DNA from: Dichloromethanomonas sp964477085
GTDB taxonomy: Bacteria; Bacillota; Desulfitobacteriia; Desulfitobacteriales; Syntrophobotulaceae
NCBI GenBank assembly: GCA_964477085.1
Contig: CAYZDF010000007.1
Location: forward strand, 1-64,000
Length of the DNA: 64,000 bases
Direction of reading: 5' to 3'
Shown: positions 51,937-61,000 of the stretch, in pieces
How positions within the stretch are numbered: position 1 is the stretch's first letter
Layout: each line of letters starts with the position of its first letter
The notes under the pieces: generated by a model
Told to the model about the DNA's origin: nothing
What the model saw: the letters and a program-made list of their open reading frames with translations, nothing else
Database searches by the model: none
Translations under genes and position numbers: made by a program

Positions 51937-52816
51937 GACATTCACACCGCCTCTCTGCCTTGGCAACACTGTCTTTTTCAGATGTGCAATCTCGCGAAAA
52001 ATCTTCACCTAACAGCCCCACAGCATCCGCACGACACTGCTTACAGTGTGACATCTGTAATAGATAGTTCTTACATTGTTCTCTCATTTGATGGACCTTA
52101 CAACTGTTTGTCGGTTTAAAGTTTTGGAAAACGCTTCCTGGCGCAGGAGTCATTGGCATAATATTACCAATGTAAACACCCATACTTCCGACCTCCTTTG
52201 CTACATGCGCGATATGTTTTTCGTTTATTCCTTCTACCATCACCATATTCACCTTAACAATGGCTTTGTTTTTTATAAGACATCTGATTCCTTCAAGCTG
52301 ATTCTCTATCAGTATTTGTGCACCTTCAATACCAACAAATCTTTTCCCGCCATAATTAACATGCTTATAAATTTTGCTGCCTATCTCCGGTTCAAGACAG
52401 TTAACCGTTACTGTGATATGTTTGACACCTAACCCGTCTAATTCGTCGGCATATTGAGGAAGCATCAATCCGTTTGTAGAGAGACACAATACGATATCCT
52501 TATCATCTTGTCTGATCAGCTCAATCGTCTTTCTTGTTTGATCCCAGTTTGCAAGCGCATCTCCAGGGCCAGCGATCCCAACCACAGCCAGATAAGGTAA
52601 GCGTTCTTTAGCTGACTGGTACCTGACGTGGGCTTCTTCGGGTGTTAATATCTTACTCGTTACGCCAGGTCTACTTTCATTAACGCAATCAAATTTCCTG
52701 CTGCAATAATTACAGCTGATATTGCAAGCAGGGGCTACAGGTAGATGCATTCGGGCATATTGATGACTTGCTTCAAGTGAATAACAGGGATGTTTGTTAG
52801 TTTGTTCATTAATCAT
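51920..52816 (-). CDS. nifB: Nitrogenase cofactor biosynthesis radical SAM protein
   Basis: A 298-residue protein that makes NifB-co, the 8Fe-9S-C precursor of FeMo-co. The radical SAM motif CNISCNYCSRKFDC gives cluster ligands Cys31, Cys35 and Cys38, and the C-terminal Cys-rich part (CKVHQMREQC, SHCKQCRADAVG) carries further cluster ligands. It lacks the C-terminal NifX domain fused in proteobacterial NifB; the AnfO-like protein encoded next may fill that place. ATG 52816 has GAGG nine bases upstream; the GTG at 52831 is rejected. Confidence 0.95.
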   Translation of the reverse strand: MINEQTNKHPCYSLEASHQYARMHLPVAPACNISCNYCSRKFDCVNESRPGVTSKILTPEEAHVRYQSAKERLPYLAVVGIAGPGDALANWDQTRKTIELIRQDDKDIVLCLSTNGLMLPQYADELDGLGVKHITVTVNCLEPEIGSKIYKHVNYGGKRFVGIEGAQILIENQLEGIRCLIKNKAIVKVNMVMVEGINEKHIAHVAKEVGSMGVYIGNIMPMTPAPGSVFQNFKPTNSCKVHQMREQCKNYLLQMSHCKQCRADAVGLLGEDFSRDCTSEKDSVAKAERRCECHEKAC

Positions 52817-52847
52817 TAACAATTTCCTCACCTGCTTTTAATTCAAA

Positions 52848-54230
52848 TCATATGGGTTGATTGGGAACAAAATAATACTTTTGATACAGTTTAGCTCGAT
52901 AATGGCTTAATTTTTGATTTAACAGCGTATTAGTCAGCCGGTCCAGTAAAGTTAGACTGCCATTGTATCCCAAGGTTAACAGTCTTTGTCCCCCAACCCT
53001 ATCATGAATGGGGAATCCAATTCTGACCAGGGGTATACCTTCTTGTTCGGTAAGGTACCTTCCTTCCGAATTACCTATAGCGAGATTAACTTGATGAGCT
53101 AAGCACTTTTCTCTAATACGCATAAAATCGGTATCTTTCAAGACCTCACAAGATTCTTCCAGATTATTAAGTTGTTCACGCAAAATTTCCTCTATTTTAT
53201 TATTTTTACTGCCTGTCGCAATGACCTTAGGGAGTATCCCATTTTCCATACACAGACTGGCAAGGGCAAAGAGCTGTTCAGGGTCCCCATAAATCGCAGC
53301 CCGACCGATAAAATTATATTTATGGGAATCGATCATCCCATCTTGTAATCTTCCCCGTTCAATTTTTAACGCCTGGGGGGCTTTTTTGCCAGTGAGTACT
53401 GAGATGGTTTGAATAAGTTTGTCGGTATACTCTAGCCCGATAGGCAGTGGCAGCCTATAAAGCGGAACACCATACTTATCTTGAAGAAAGACTCCTGCAG
53501 ACAATCCGTCATCTAATGTGACGCTGAACTCAATAGTAGCCGGCGCCCCTGGCATGGCTGCGATATCTCCCAAGGGTGTTCCACCAGCAGGAACTCTTCG
53601 ATAGTTTTTATCATATGGCCCATCTAAAATGTCAGAAAAATCGGGTAGAAGGGTATAGTCCACTTGCATCATCTCCAGGAGGCGTTTTAACTCTCTGATA
53701 TCAGCAGAGCTTAAATGGGGTATAATCACATTGATCCTGGAATGTTGTGGCGTTTTCTTGGCGATTGTTGTAACGATGTTTTTCAGGGTTGTCCAGTACC
53801 CTTCAGTCTGGGTTCCACTATATCCGGGAGTCGGCGATGTGATGATGGGGAGGCTGGTCAATCCCCTTTCCTGCCGGTATTCTACCGTAATCCTCCCGAT
53901 GTCTTCACCGATGGTTTCAGCTAGACAGGTAGTAAGAATTCCGATAATCTCGGGTTGATAGACCTTGATCACATTATCCAGGCCATTTTTCAAATTTTCT
54001 TCGCCGCCGTACACTGTCCCTTTTTCATTGAGGGATGATGAGGCGACATCTACCGGTTCGTTATAGTGTTCCGATATTGAACGCCTCATATAAGTTGCAC
54101 ACCCTTGGGAACCATGAAGGATAGTCATGGAGCCCTTAACACCTTTAAGAGCGATGATCCCTCCCATAGGCATACACATATTACACGGGTTGATACTGAC
54201 ATTGCGGTAATTTGCGATCTCCTTCTTCAT
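52848..54230 (-). CDS. nifN: FeMo-co scaffold protein NifN
   Basis: A 460-residue NifK-like protein that pairs with NifE to mature the cofactor. It shows NPCNMCMPMGGIIALKGVKG, HGSQGCATYMRRSI and LTTCLAETIGEDIGRI. Unlike NifK it lacks the SSFTEG-type sequence, having SSSLNEKG instead. ATG 54230 has GAAGGAGGG upstream and follows the nifE stop by two bases. Position and motifs agree with NifN. Confidence 0.9.
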   Translation of the reverse strand: MKKEIANYRNVSINPCNMCMPMGGIIALKGVKGSMTILHGSQGCATYMRRSISEHYNEPVDVASSSLNEKGTVYGGEENLKNGLDNVIKVYQPEIIGILTTCLAETIGEDIGRITVEYRQERGLTSLPIITSPTPGYSGTQTEGYWTTLKNIVTTIAKKTPQHSRINVIIPHLSSADIRELKRLLEMMQVDYTLLPDFSDILDGPYDKNYRRVPAGGTPLGDIAAMPGAPATIEFSVTLDDGLSAGVFLQDKYGVPLYRLPLPIGLEYTDKLIQTISVLTGKKAPQALKIERGRLQDGMIDSHKYNFIGRAAIYGDPEQLFALASLCMENGILPKVIATGSKNNKIEEILREQLNNLEESCEVLKDTDFMRIREKCLAHQVNLAIGNSEGRYLTEQEGIPLVRIGFPIHDRVGGQRLLTLGYNGSLTLLDRLTNTLLNQKLSHYRAKLYQKYYFVPNQPI

Positions 54231-54232
54231 GT

Positions 54233-55582
54233 CTATCCCTCCTTCATAAGATATTTCCAGACAGGTGAGCAAACTGTTGAATAGACTTCTTTGGCAAAGT
54301 TTTCTGCTCCTGCAAATCCACTCAGCGGGTGTTTGCGATCGTGATTATGGTCAACAAAGGCGATTCCAAGCTTGTAAGCTAAAGGCCTTTCTTTAACCCC
54401 ACCCACCAGAAGATGAGCTCCCTTCTCCAGCATAAACGCCTCCAGCTCAGCAGGATTACCGTCGTCAAGTACAACTGTCCCATCTTCAACCAATTCGCCA
54501 ATGGTATTATAGTCTGCGCTGCTCCCCGTCTGGGTCCCAATCATAACGACCTCTATACCAAGCTCTTTAAATTGTTTGATCAAGGAAATGGCCTTAAAAC
54601 CACCGCCTACATAAATTGCTGCTTTCTTGCCTTGAAGTTTAATACGGTATGATTCTATAACAGGCCTAACTCTCTGTGTTTCCTCATAGATTAAGGCTTC
54701 TGTCCTTGATATGATCTCAGGTTCATTGAAGTATGCAGCAATTTTTCTTAAGGAATCAATTGTGTCTTCGACTCCGATGAAGGATATCCTTAAGTATGGG
54801 ATCCCGTACTGTTCCTCCATCTTCTGGGCGAGATATATCATCGATCCAGTACATTGCACAATATTGAGGGACGCTGATGTCGCTTTTTTCAAATCCTGAT
54901 AGGTAGAATCTCCGGTGAAAGTAACATTAAGTCTTACACCAATTTTCTCAAAGTATGCCCTAATAATCCATGCTTCTGCTGCTAGATTGAAGTCTCCAAG
55001 GAGATTTAAGGTATTTCTCTTTTGTGGTAACACGGTGTCAGGTGCTGGTGTTATCAGTTTCATCAACGCATTACAAGCAGCCCGATATCCAGTAGCTTTG
55101 TTTCCAAGAAAACCACTGGACTGAATAGGGATAATCTCTATGCCGTGTTTTTGTGCTTGTTTCTTGCATACGGCCTCGATATCATCTCCAATAACACCAA
55201 CGATGCAGGTAGAGTAAACAAAGATTAACTTTGGCGCATACTTTGCGACTAGATCGTCGATAGCTCTGATAAGTTTAGGTTCGCCCCCGAATATAATATC
55301 CTGCTCTCTGAGATCTGTGGAGAAGCTGTTCCTAAACAATTCAGAACCACTGGAAAGACTACCTCGGATATCCCAAGTATAACTAGCACATCCGATCGGG
55401 CCGTGAACCAAATGAATAGCATCGGTGATCGGATTTAATACGACCCTTGCTCCACAGTAGACACAGGCCCTTTGGCTAACTGAACCAGAGATACTGTCGG
55501 CATCACACTGAAAAGTCGTATTCAGAGTGCCTTTGGTAAAAATAGATTTCTTTCTTTCTTCAATAGCTAATGCATTCACCAT
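54233..55582 (-). CDS. nifE: FeMo-co scaffold protein NifE
   Basis: A 449-residue NifD-like protein, partner of NifN. SVSQRACVYCGARVVLNPI and HGPIGCASYTWDIRG are typical NifE motifs with cluster cysteines, and CIVGVIGDD follows. Near the end comes GGVKERPLAYKLGIAFVDHNHDR, in NifE style rather than the NifD cofactor His loop. ATG 55582 has GGAAGTGATC upstream. Confidence 0.92.
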   Translation of the reverse strand: MVNALAIEERKKSIFTKGTLNTTFQCDADSISGSVSQRACVYCGARVVLNPITDAIHLVHGPIGCASYTWDIRGSLSSGSELFRNSFSTDLREQDIIFGGEPKLIRAIDDLVAKYAPKLIFVYSTCIVGVIGDDIEAVCKKQAQKHGIEIIPIQSSGFLGNKATGYRAACNALMKLITPAPDTVLPQKRNTLNLLGDFNLAAEAWIIRAYFEKIGVRLNVTFTGDSTYQDLKKATSASLNIVQCTGSMIYLAQKMEEQYGIPYLRISFIGVEDTIDSLRKIAAYFNEPEIISRTEALIYEETQRVRPVIESYRIKLQGKKAAIYVGGGFKAISLIKQFKELGIEVVMIGTQTGSSADYNTIGELVEDGTVVLDDGNPAELEAFMLEKGAHLLVGGVKERPLAYKLGIAFVDHNHDRKHPLSGFAGAENFAKEVYSTVCSPVWKYLMKEG

Positions 55583-55637
55583 GATCACTTCCTAACTTAT
55601 CTTTGATAAACAGCTCCAATGTGTAAGCATCAACAAA

Positions 55638-57008
55638 CTACATAACTAACTCAAAGTCTTCATCTTTAGCATCACGGTCAGCTCTGTCCAGCAGTGCGTT
55701 ACTGATCTTTTCAAGCAGATGCATAGCTCCTCTGTAACCGACCACAGGGAAATACGAATGAACACTTCGATCTAAGACCGGGAAACCAAACCTAACGAAG
55801 GGGATATCTTCCGCCCGGGCAATGTACTTACCATAGGTATTACCGACGAGAAGATCTACCGGTTCATTTTTTATCCACTGATGGAAAAGGAACAGATCAC
55901 CGGCTGCTTTAACATTACCCTCAATATTTACTGATGCCAGCATCTCGTTAATATCTGTTTCAAAGTTGGCTCCAGGAGTTCCGGTTAAAACATGAACGGG
56001 CTTCATGCCAAGACTTAAGACAAATTCGACAAGTCCTGTCACCGTATCCGGATCGCCGAAGATTGCAACCTTCTTCCCATGGAAGTGAAAATGTGTATCT
56101 GTGATGATATCAACCAGCTGGCCCCGCTCTTCCTCAAGTTCATAGGGTATATCTTTCACAAAAACTTTGGCTAAAGACATGATTAAGTTGTCTGTTGCTT
56201 TAATCCCGATGGGAGTACGGAGAAGTTTTACAGGAACCTTACACTTCTTCTCCAGAGCATAGGCCGGATCGGCAGACGCGAAACTTCCGAGAGCTATACT
56301 TAACTTGGAGTTACCGGTATCCTTAATTGCTTCGATTTTCGTACCCCCTTTGGGATACATTTCAAATTGTCCTGTCATCGGTGAATCCACTACACCTGAG
56401 GTATCGGGGAGCATGATGAAGTTGATCCCCATGATCTTCAGAATCCTTTTAATCTCCCTCATATCACCTGGATTGACAAAGCCTGGGAATACATTGATCT
56501 GCTCTTTAGCTTCTTTCCCCTCTTCTTTTTGAGCAAGACTATTGATTATCCCTTTGGTCATATTAGAAAAACCGGTGATATGCGATCCAACGTAACTCGG
56601 TGTATTAGCATAAATGACGATCTTCCCTTCCGGTATCTCCGATGTAAGGATGAGACTATTTAAGTCATCACCGATGGTCTCGGAAAGGCAGGTGGTATGA
56701 ACGGCCATGATATCTGGATTATAGATAGTAAAGACATTCTTGATGGCTGCCTTAAGATTCGAACCACCACCAAATACGGATGCCCCTTCAGTAAAAGAGC
56801 TTGTGGAAGCCATAATGGGGTCGCGGAAATGTCTGGTCAAATGCATCCGGTGATAAGAACAGCATCCCTGGGAACCATGGCTGTGAGGAAGACATTTGTG
56901 GATGCCCAGGGCGGCATACATTGCACCGATCGGTTGACAGGTTTTCGCTGGGTTTATGACCCCACCGCTATTTCGTTCAACTACTTTTTTTGGCGTAAAT
57001 TCCAGCAT
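55638..57008 (-). CDS. nifK: Nitrogenase MoFe protein beta chain
   Basis: A 456-residue subunit. P-cluster cysteines are Cys24 (AKTCQPIGA), Cys49 (GSQGCC) and Cys107 (VHTTCLSET). It lacks the roughly 50 extra N-terminal residues of proteobacterial NifK, as in Clostridium. Its ATG follows the nifD stop after one base, with GAGGAGG inside the nifD end, so the subunits are translationally coupled. Confidence 0.95.
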   Translation of the reverse strand: MLEFTPKKVVERNSGGVINPAKTCQPIGAMYAALGIHKCLPHSHGSQGCCSYHRMHLTRHFRDPIMASTSSFTEGASVFGGGSNLKAAIKNVFTIYNPDIMAVHTTCLSETIGDDLNSLILTSEIPEGKIVIYANTPSYVGSHITGFSNMTKGIINSLAQKEEGKEAKEQINVFPGFVNPGDMREIKRILKIMGINFIMLPDTSGVVDSPMTGQFEMYPKGGTKIEAIKDTGNSKLSIALGSFASADPAYALEKKCKVPVKLLRTPIGIKATDNLIMSLAKVFVKDIPYELEEERGQLVDIITDTHFHFHGKKVAIFGDPDTVTGLVEFVLSLGMKPVHVLTGTPGANFETDINEMLASVNIEGNVKAAGDLFLFHQWIKNEPVDLLVGNTYGKYIARAEDIPFVRFGFPVLDRSVHSYFPVVGYRGAMHLLEKISNALLDRADRDAKDEDFELVM

Positions 57009-57009
57009 C

Positions 57010-58614
57010 TTAATCCTCCTCTATTCTTCCTTCAAGCAGCGGCTCATCTCTCCAAGGAGGTGTAATAAAATTCCATGTCGGAGAAACAAACGAATTTGTT
57101 ACATCTTCTGCAAATTTAACTGCACCGTTAAAGCCGGCATACGGGCCGCTGTAATCATAGGAATGGATCTGTTTGGCAGGTATACCCATCTTCTGTACGA
57201 CATATTTATCTTTGATTCCTGAGGCAAAGATATCGGGCTTAAGCAGCTTGATGAACTCTTCTGTCTCGAAGTGATTCAGGTCATCCACGATGATACTTCC
57301 CTCCTTCATCTCGATCATCATACCTTTGTAATCACCAAGCGGGATTTTCTTTTTAAGTTCTTCATATTTCTCCGGAGAGATCTTTAACCGATATAGCTCT
57401 TTATCCTGCTCCACCGTCAGATCGGGGATGTTCTTACTATCGGCATCTGTCTTGATAAAAGGGAGTACCTCTCTGCCTTCATAATCATCCCGATGGGCAA
57501 ATTCATATCCTGCGAGAACAGTTTCGATCCCAAGCTCTGCAAATAATCCCTGATAATGGTGCCCTCTGGAACCGCCTACGAAGCAGAACGCCGTCTTTCC
57601 TTCACCAATCTTCCGATACTGATCCATCATCGGTTGTATTCTGGCTGTTTCTCTGGCGATAACCGCTTCGGTCTTGGCGATTAGCTCTGGATCACTAAAA
57701 TATATAGCCATATCTCTTAAAGAATTTATCGTGTTCTGAATGCCGATGAAGTTAACCTTTAACCATGGAGTTCCATATTTTGTTTCCAGCATCCCCGCTA
57801 TATAGTTGATGGAACGGTGGCACTGGACAAGGTTCAATTCTGCCAAGTGTGCGGTTTTTAGTTCTTTGTAGGAACCGTCACCCGTCATTACGGAAAGGAC
57901 ATGATAACCGATATCTTCAAGAACGCGCATGATCTCCCAGCCATCACCGCCGATGTTGTATTCCCCCAGAAGGTTGATAGGGTAACGAGGTATTTCTTCA
58001 TTAAGCTGCCCAGAACCAATCACGTATTGTACTAACCCATTATTGGCGATATGATGCCCTGCCGACTGACTGACACCTTTATATCCCTCACAGTTAAATG
58101 CCAGCACTTTGATTCCGTGTCTTTCTTCCGCCACCTTCGCGACCGCAGTCAGGTCGTCACCGATCAGTCCTACCGGACAGGTAGCTGAAACTGTAATAGC
58201 CTCGGGTTTGAAAATCTCTACAACCTCATCAATCACTTTGGAGAGTTTCTTCTCTCCGCCAAAAACGATGTCACTCTCCTGCATATCTGTCGAAACACAG
58301 TAGTTCAGGAAATTTCTCTCCCCTTCTTCTGTTTTAGCTTTGTTCCTTCTGGTTCCCCAGGTATAGTAAGCACATCCGATCGGACCATGGACGATATGAA
58401 CCATATCTTTTAACGGTCCAAGTACCACACCTTTACATCCGGCATAAGCACAGCCTCTATTGGTGATAATTCCAGGCACTGTCCTGGTATTCGCGTCTAT
58501 CTCCTGGGCCACTTGCGAAGGTTCCTTAATCACGATATGATTTTTTCGGGAGCGCTTTACCTTGGCGGGGTATATATCCAGTATTTGTTCTAAAGTCTTT
58601 TCACTAATTACCAT
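57010..58614 (-). CDS. nifD: Nitrogenase MoFe protein alpha chain
   Basis: A 534-residue subunit holding FeMo-co. P-cluster cysteines: Cys55 or Cys60 (GCAYAGC), Cys81 and Cys146. FeMo-co ligands: Cys265 (VQCHRSINY) and His484 (KQIHSYDYSGPY). Substrate-site residues Gln183 and His187 (VSQSAGHH) are present. Compared with Azotobacter it has about 50 extra residues (about 385-437), the insertion known from C. pasteurianum. The second-shell residues and absence of an extra delta subunit gene indicate a Mo enzyme. TAGGAGGT precedes the ATG. Confidence 0.96.
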   Translation of the reverse strand: MVISEKTLEQILDIYPAKVKRSRKNHIVIKEPSQVAQEIDANTRTVPGIITNRGCAYAGCKGVVLGPLKDMVHIVHGPIGCAYYTWGTRRNKAKTEEGERNFLNYCVSTDMQESDIVFGGEKKLSKVIDEVVEIFKPEAITVSATCPVGLIGDDLTAVAKVAEERHGIKVLAFNCEGYKGVSQSAGHHIANNGLVQYVIGSGQLNEEIPRYPINLLGEYNIGGDGWEIMRVLEDIGYHVLSVMTGDGSYKELKTAHLAELNLVQCHRSINYIAGMLETKYGTPWLKVNFIGIQNTINSLRDMAIYFSDPELIAKTEAVIARETARIQPMMDQYRKIGEGKTAFCFVGGSRGHHYQGLFAELGIETVLAGYEFAHRDDYEGREVLPFIKTDADSKNIPDLTVEQDKELYRLKISPEKYEELKKKIPLGDYKGMMIEMKEGSIIVDDLNHFETEEFIKLLKPDIFASGIKDKYVVQKMGIPAKQIHSYDYSGPYAGFNGAVKFAEDVTNSFVSPTWNFITPPWRDEPLLEGRIEED

Positions 58615-58629
58615 ATTCTTACCTCCTAT

Positions 58630-59010
58630 CTAAAGAGCTGTCTCTCCAGTTTCTCCTGTTCGGATTCTTATTGCATCTAGGATCGGTAACACAAAGATCT
58701 TACCGTCACCCGCATTACCTTCCTGATTCACTTGTATCAGCGTATCAACAACCTTTTGAGCCTCAGAATTTTGTACAACGATTGTAAGCAGCCTTTTCGG
58801 GATGAGACGGCTTCCTGATACCAGCCCCTCCACGATTTTACCGGCAACTTCTTCTTGAATTCCTACTTCGTTTAAAACTGAAAGTACATTGAACATCTTT
58901 CCTCTGCCCATGACTCTCCTTACCGTCAACGAATTTATCCCGATGTCCAGAAGTGCTTTCTTTGTCGGGTTGATCTTATTCATTCGGATGATCGCCATGA
59001 TCTCTTTCAC
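58630..59010 (-). CDS. nifI2: PII-like nitrogenase regulator NifI2
   Basis: A 126-residue GlnB-family protein (MKEIMAIIRMNKINPTKKAL, VRRVMGRGK and DGKIFVLPILDAIRIRTGE near the end). With NifI1 it binds dinitrogenase and blocks nitrogen fixation when ammonium is available (2-oxoglutarate low); this is known from methanogens and found in many anaerobes. Encoded between nifI1 (12-base gap) and nifD (15-base gap). Confidence 0.93.
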   Translation of the reverse strand: MKEIMAIIRMNKINPTKKALLDIGINSLTVRRVMGRGKMFNVLSVLNEVGIQEEVAGKIVEGLVSGSRLIPKRLLTIVVQNSEAQKVVDTLIQVNQEGNAGDGKIFVLPILDAIRIRTGETGETAL

Positions 59011-59022
59011 ATCAGACCCTCC

Positions 59023-59349
59023 TTAAAGCTCTTTTTTACCGCTACTGATGGTATATGCTTCTTCTACAGGTGATATAAAGATCTTGCCATCACCGTAGCT
59101 TCCTTTTTCTCCATTTTTTCCGTATTTGAGGATCGTCTTTACGACGTCATCTTTGTCCTCATCTTTAACCACCATGACCAACATTTCTTTAGGCAACTCA
59201 TCATAGACGATGTCTCCGATTTTGATACCTTTTTGCTTACCGCGCCCGAAGACATCCATCTTTGTTACCGCAGTAAAGCCGGCACTATGCAATTCAGACA
59301 GGATAGTATTCGTTTTCTCAGGTCTTACGATCGCTCTGATCATTAACAT
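59023..59349 (-). CDS. nifI1: PII-like nitrogenase regulator NifI1
   Basis: A 108-residue GlnB-family protein with MLMIRAIVRPEKTNTILSEL, MDVFGRGKQKG and GDGKIFISPVEEAYTISSG. Partner of NifI2 in ammonium switch-off. Encoded right after nifH with a 101-base gap that contains a GGTAAGT/ACTTACC hairpin. Confidence 0.93.
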   Translation of the reverse strand: MLMIRAIVRPEKTNTILSELHSAGFTAVTKMDVFGRGKQKGIKIGDIVYDELPKEMLVMVVKDEDKDDVVKTILKYGKNGEKGSYGDGKIFISPVEEAYTISSGKKEL

Positions 59350-59396
59350 TTCTTAATCGCCTCGTTTCTTTTTTATCCTTGAGTTTTCTTTTTTGC

Positions 59397-59421
59397 GGTA
59401 AGTTTTCTATGAGTACTTACC
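59397..59421 (-). promoter_or_regulatory. Hairpin between nifH and nifI1
   Basis: GGTAAGT (59397-59403) and ACTTACC (59415-59421) are complementary. No T run follows on the minus strand, so processing or stabilising the nifH message, rather than ending it, is the more likely role. Confidence 0.4.
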
Positions 59422-59450
59422 ATCTTTAAGTGCTGTTAAGTCGTATATAC

Positions 59451-60269
59451 TTATCCAAGAATACCGTGTTCCATCATAAGTTCTTCCAGTCTATCCTGAA
59501 TCATTGGCTTAGGGACAACAAACATATCGTTGCTATCGATTGCCCGAGCCAATTTGCGGTATTCGTCTGCCTGACTGCAGACTGAATCATAATCAATAAC
59601 TGTTTTTTTGTTGATTTCGGCATGCTGGACGATATTATCGCGCGGAACAAAGTGAATGAGTTGAGAACCAATTTCTGTAGCAAACGCTTTTAAGAGTGCA
59701 TATTCATTATCAACCTTACGACTGTTACAGATAATACCCCCTAATCTAACCTTACCTGATATGGCGTACTTCTGAATTCCTTTAGAGATATTATTGGCAG
59801 CATATAAAGCCATAAGTTCTCCTGAAGCGACTATATAGATTTCTTCTGCCTTACCTTCACGGATCGGCATTGCGAATCCACCGCATACCACATCACCCAA
59901 AACGTCGTAGAAAACATAATCTAAATCGGCATCGTAAGCATGAAGGGATTCAAGTAAGTTAATGGAGGTGATGATTCCTCTGCCAGCGCAGCCTACACCA
60001 GGTTCTGGTCCTCCAGACTCAACACATTTTGTTCCTTTAAACCCTGACTTTAGTACATCTTCAAGGTCGATGTCTTCTCCTTCATCCCTCAATGTATCCA
60101 TTACTGTTTTCTGAGCTAGTCCATTGAGAAGTAATCTTGTGGAGTCAGCCTTCGGATCACATCCAACGACCATTACTTTTTTTCCTGCCTCTGCTAAGGC
60201 TGCAACTGTGTTTTGCGTAGTGGTAGACTTACCTATACCACCTTTTCCATAAATTGCGACTTGTCTCAT
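59451..60269 (-). CDS. nifH: Nitrogenase iron protein
   Basis: A 272-residue dinitrogenase reductase. Walker A GKGGIGKST spans about 8-16; 4Fe-4S ligands are Cys94 (GVGCAGRGI) and Cys129 (DVVCGGFAMP); Arg97 is the residue ADP-ribosylated by DraT in some diazotrophs. It delivers electrons to NifDK with ATP hydrolysis. AGGGAGGAAATG precedes the ATG. First gene of the nif operon, behind a 250-base structured leader. Confidence 0.97.
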   Translation of the reverse strand: MRQVAIYGKGGIGKSTTTQNTVAALAEAGKKVMVVGCDPKADSTRLLLNGLAQKTVMDTLRDEGEDIDLEDVLKSGFKGTKCVESGGPEPGVGCAGRGIITSINLLESLHAYDADLDYVFYDVLGDVVCGGFAMPIREGKAEEIYIVASGELMALYAANNISKGIQKYAISGKVRLGGIICNSRKVDNEYALLKAFATEIGSQLIHFVPRDNIVQHAEINKKTVIDYDSVCSQADEYRKLARAIDSNDMFVVPKPMIQDRLEELMMEHGILG

Positions 60270-60317
60270 AATTCATTTCCTCCCTTTGATGTCCAGATGA
60301 ATCTGGCCTGTTATGAG

Positions 60318-60503
60318 AAAGACGCTTTTCGTGTAACGAAAAAGCGCCTTTGCTTTAGAACAAAATAACGCTTTCCTATTCGAGAGAACCTCGAATGAAA
60401 AGCACCTTTGCTAAAATAACTCTTATGATTGGTGATGTTTAAGATAAAAACAGATGATAATATAGAAAGGCACTTTTTCCCTGAGAGGAGAAAAAGCACC
60501 TTT
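60318..60503 (-). repeat. Three related stem-loops in the nifH leader
   Basis: On the minus strand, three hairpins each begin GCAAAGGYGCTTTT. The first (60466-60503) is a 16-bp stem with hexaloop CTCTCA; the second (60363-60409) has an inner ATTCGAG/CTCGAAT stem; the third (60318-60351) pairs AAAGGCGCTTTT with AAAAGCGTCTTT with one bulged T. None is followed by a terminator-like run of T. They occupy most of the untranslated leader between the promoter at 60530 and the nifH ATG. They do not show the conserved A and G loop bases of ANTAR targets. Confidence 0.8.
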
Positions 60504-60529
60504 GCTTTTTTTCTAAAAATTATATGATC

Positions 60530-60558
60530 ACTATAAATTATTCTGAGACAGATGTCAA
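60530..60558 (-). promoter_or_regulatory. Sigma-A promoter of the nif operon
   Basis: Minus strand: TTGACA (60553-60558), 17-base spacer, TATAGT (60530-60535). Predicted start near 60523, giving a leader of about 250 bases. No sigma-54 element (GG-N10-GC) was seen, as expected for this group. Confidence 0.75.
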
Positions 60559-60687
60559 TCGAAGACAAGATTGTATTACGTATTCTTTTTTTAGTATATG
60601 AATATTTCCTCAAAAAAAGCAACAAACTAGAATGATTTATTTAATACTAGATTTTTTCATATTAATTCAAAATAAGGGATGAAACTG

Positions 60688-60924
60688 ATGAACAAAGATC
60701 ATTTTGCAAAAACCTTTGGATTTGAAGATTATGAAGAGATGATTGATAATTCTGCTATCATCTTTAAAGATGATAATGTATCCTGGTGTGTAAGTGAACT
60801 ACCTCATGGTAAGTTCCTTGCCTGGGACGATGCGGAAATCGCTGATGACAGAGTTGAGATTTTCTTTACAAAAGAAGAAGCAGAAAACTATATAAGTATC
60901 TTAAGAAACATGGTTCAGCATTGA
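60688..60924 (+). CDS. Small hypothetical protein divergent from nifH
   Basis: A 78-residue acidic protein beginning MNKDHFAKTFGFEDYEEMID with the later motif VSWCVSELPHGKFLAWDD; it looks like a small alpha/beta domain. No known family is recognised. ATG 60688 has AGGG nine bases upstream; ATG 60679 is the alternative. It shares the intergenic region with the nif promoter, but no link to nitrogen fixation is shown. Confidence 0.65.
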   Translation: MNKDHFAKTFGFEDYEEMIDNSAIIFKDDNVSWCVSELPHGKFLAWDDAEIADDRVEIFFTKEEAENYISILRNMVQH

Positions 60925-60973
60925 ATAGGAATCTATATCAGATCGTTTAAAACAAAAATCTTCTCACATCCCT

Positions 60974-61000
60974 AAACCGCCACAGCGCGGTTTATTATTT
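60974..61000 (+). terminator. Terminator after the small divergent gene
   Basis: AAACCGC (60974-60980) pairs with GCGGTTT (60987-60993), followed by ATTATTTTAT. Also next to the end of the convergent CNNM-type gene. Confidence 0.65.

Noticed and set aside
60318..60503. nif leader hairpins as ANTAR-type targets
   Set aside because: ANTAR targets are paired hairpins with hexaloops carrying conserved A and G; only one loop here has six bases and it lacks them.
60311..60625. 104-codon minus-strand frame over the nif leader
   Set aside because: It runs through the three hairpins and the promoter; no ribosome site, so it is leader RNA rather than a gene.
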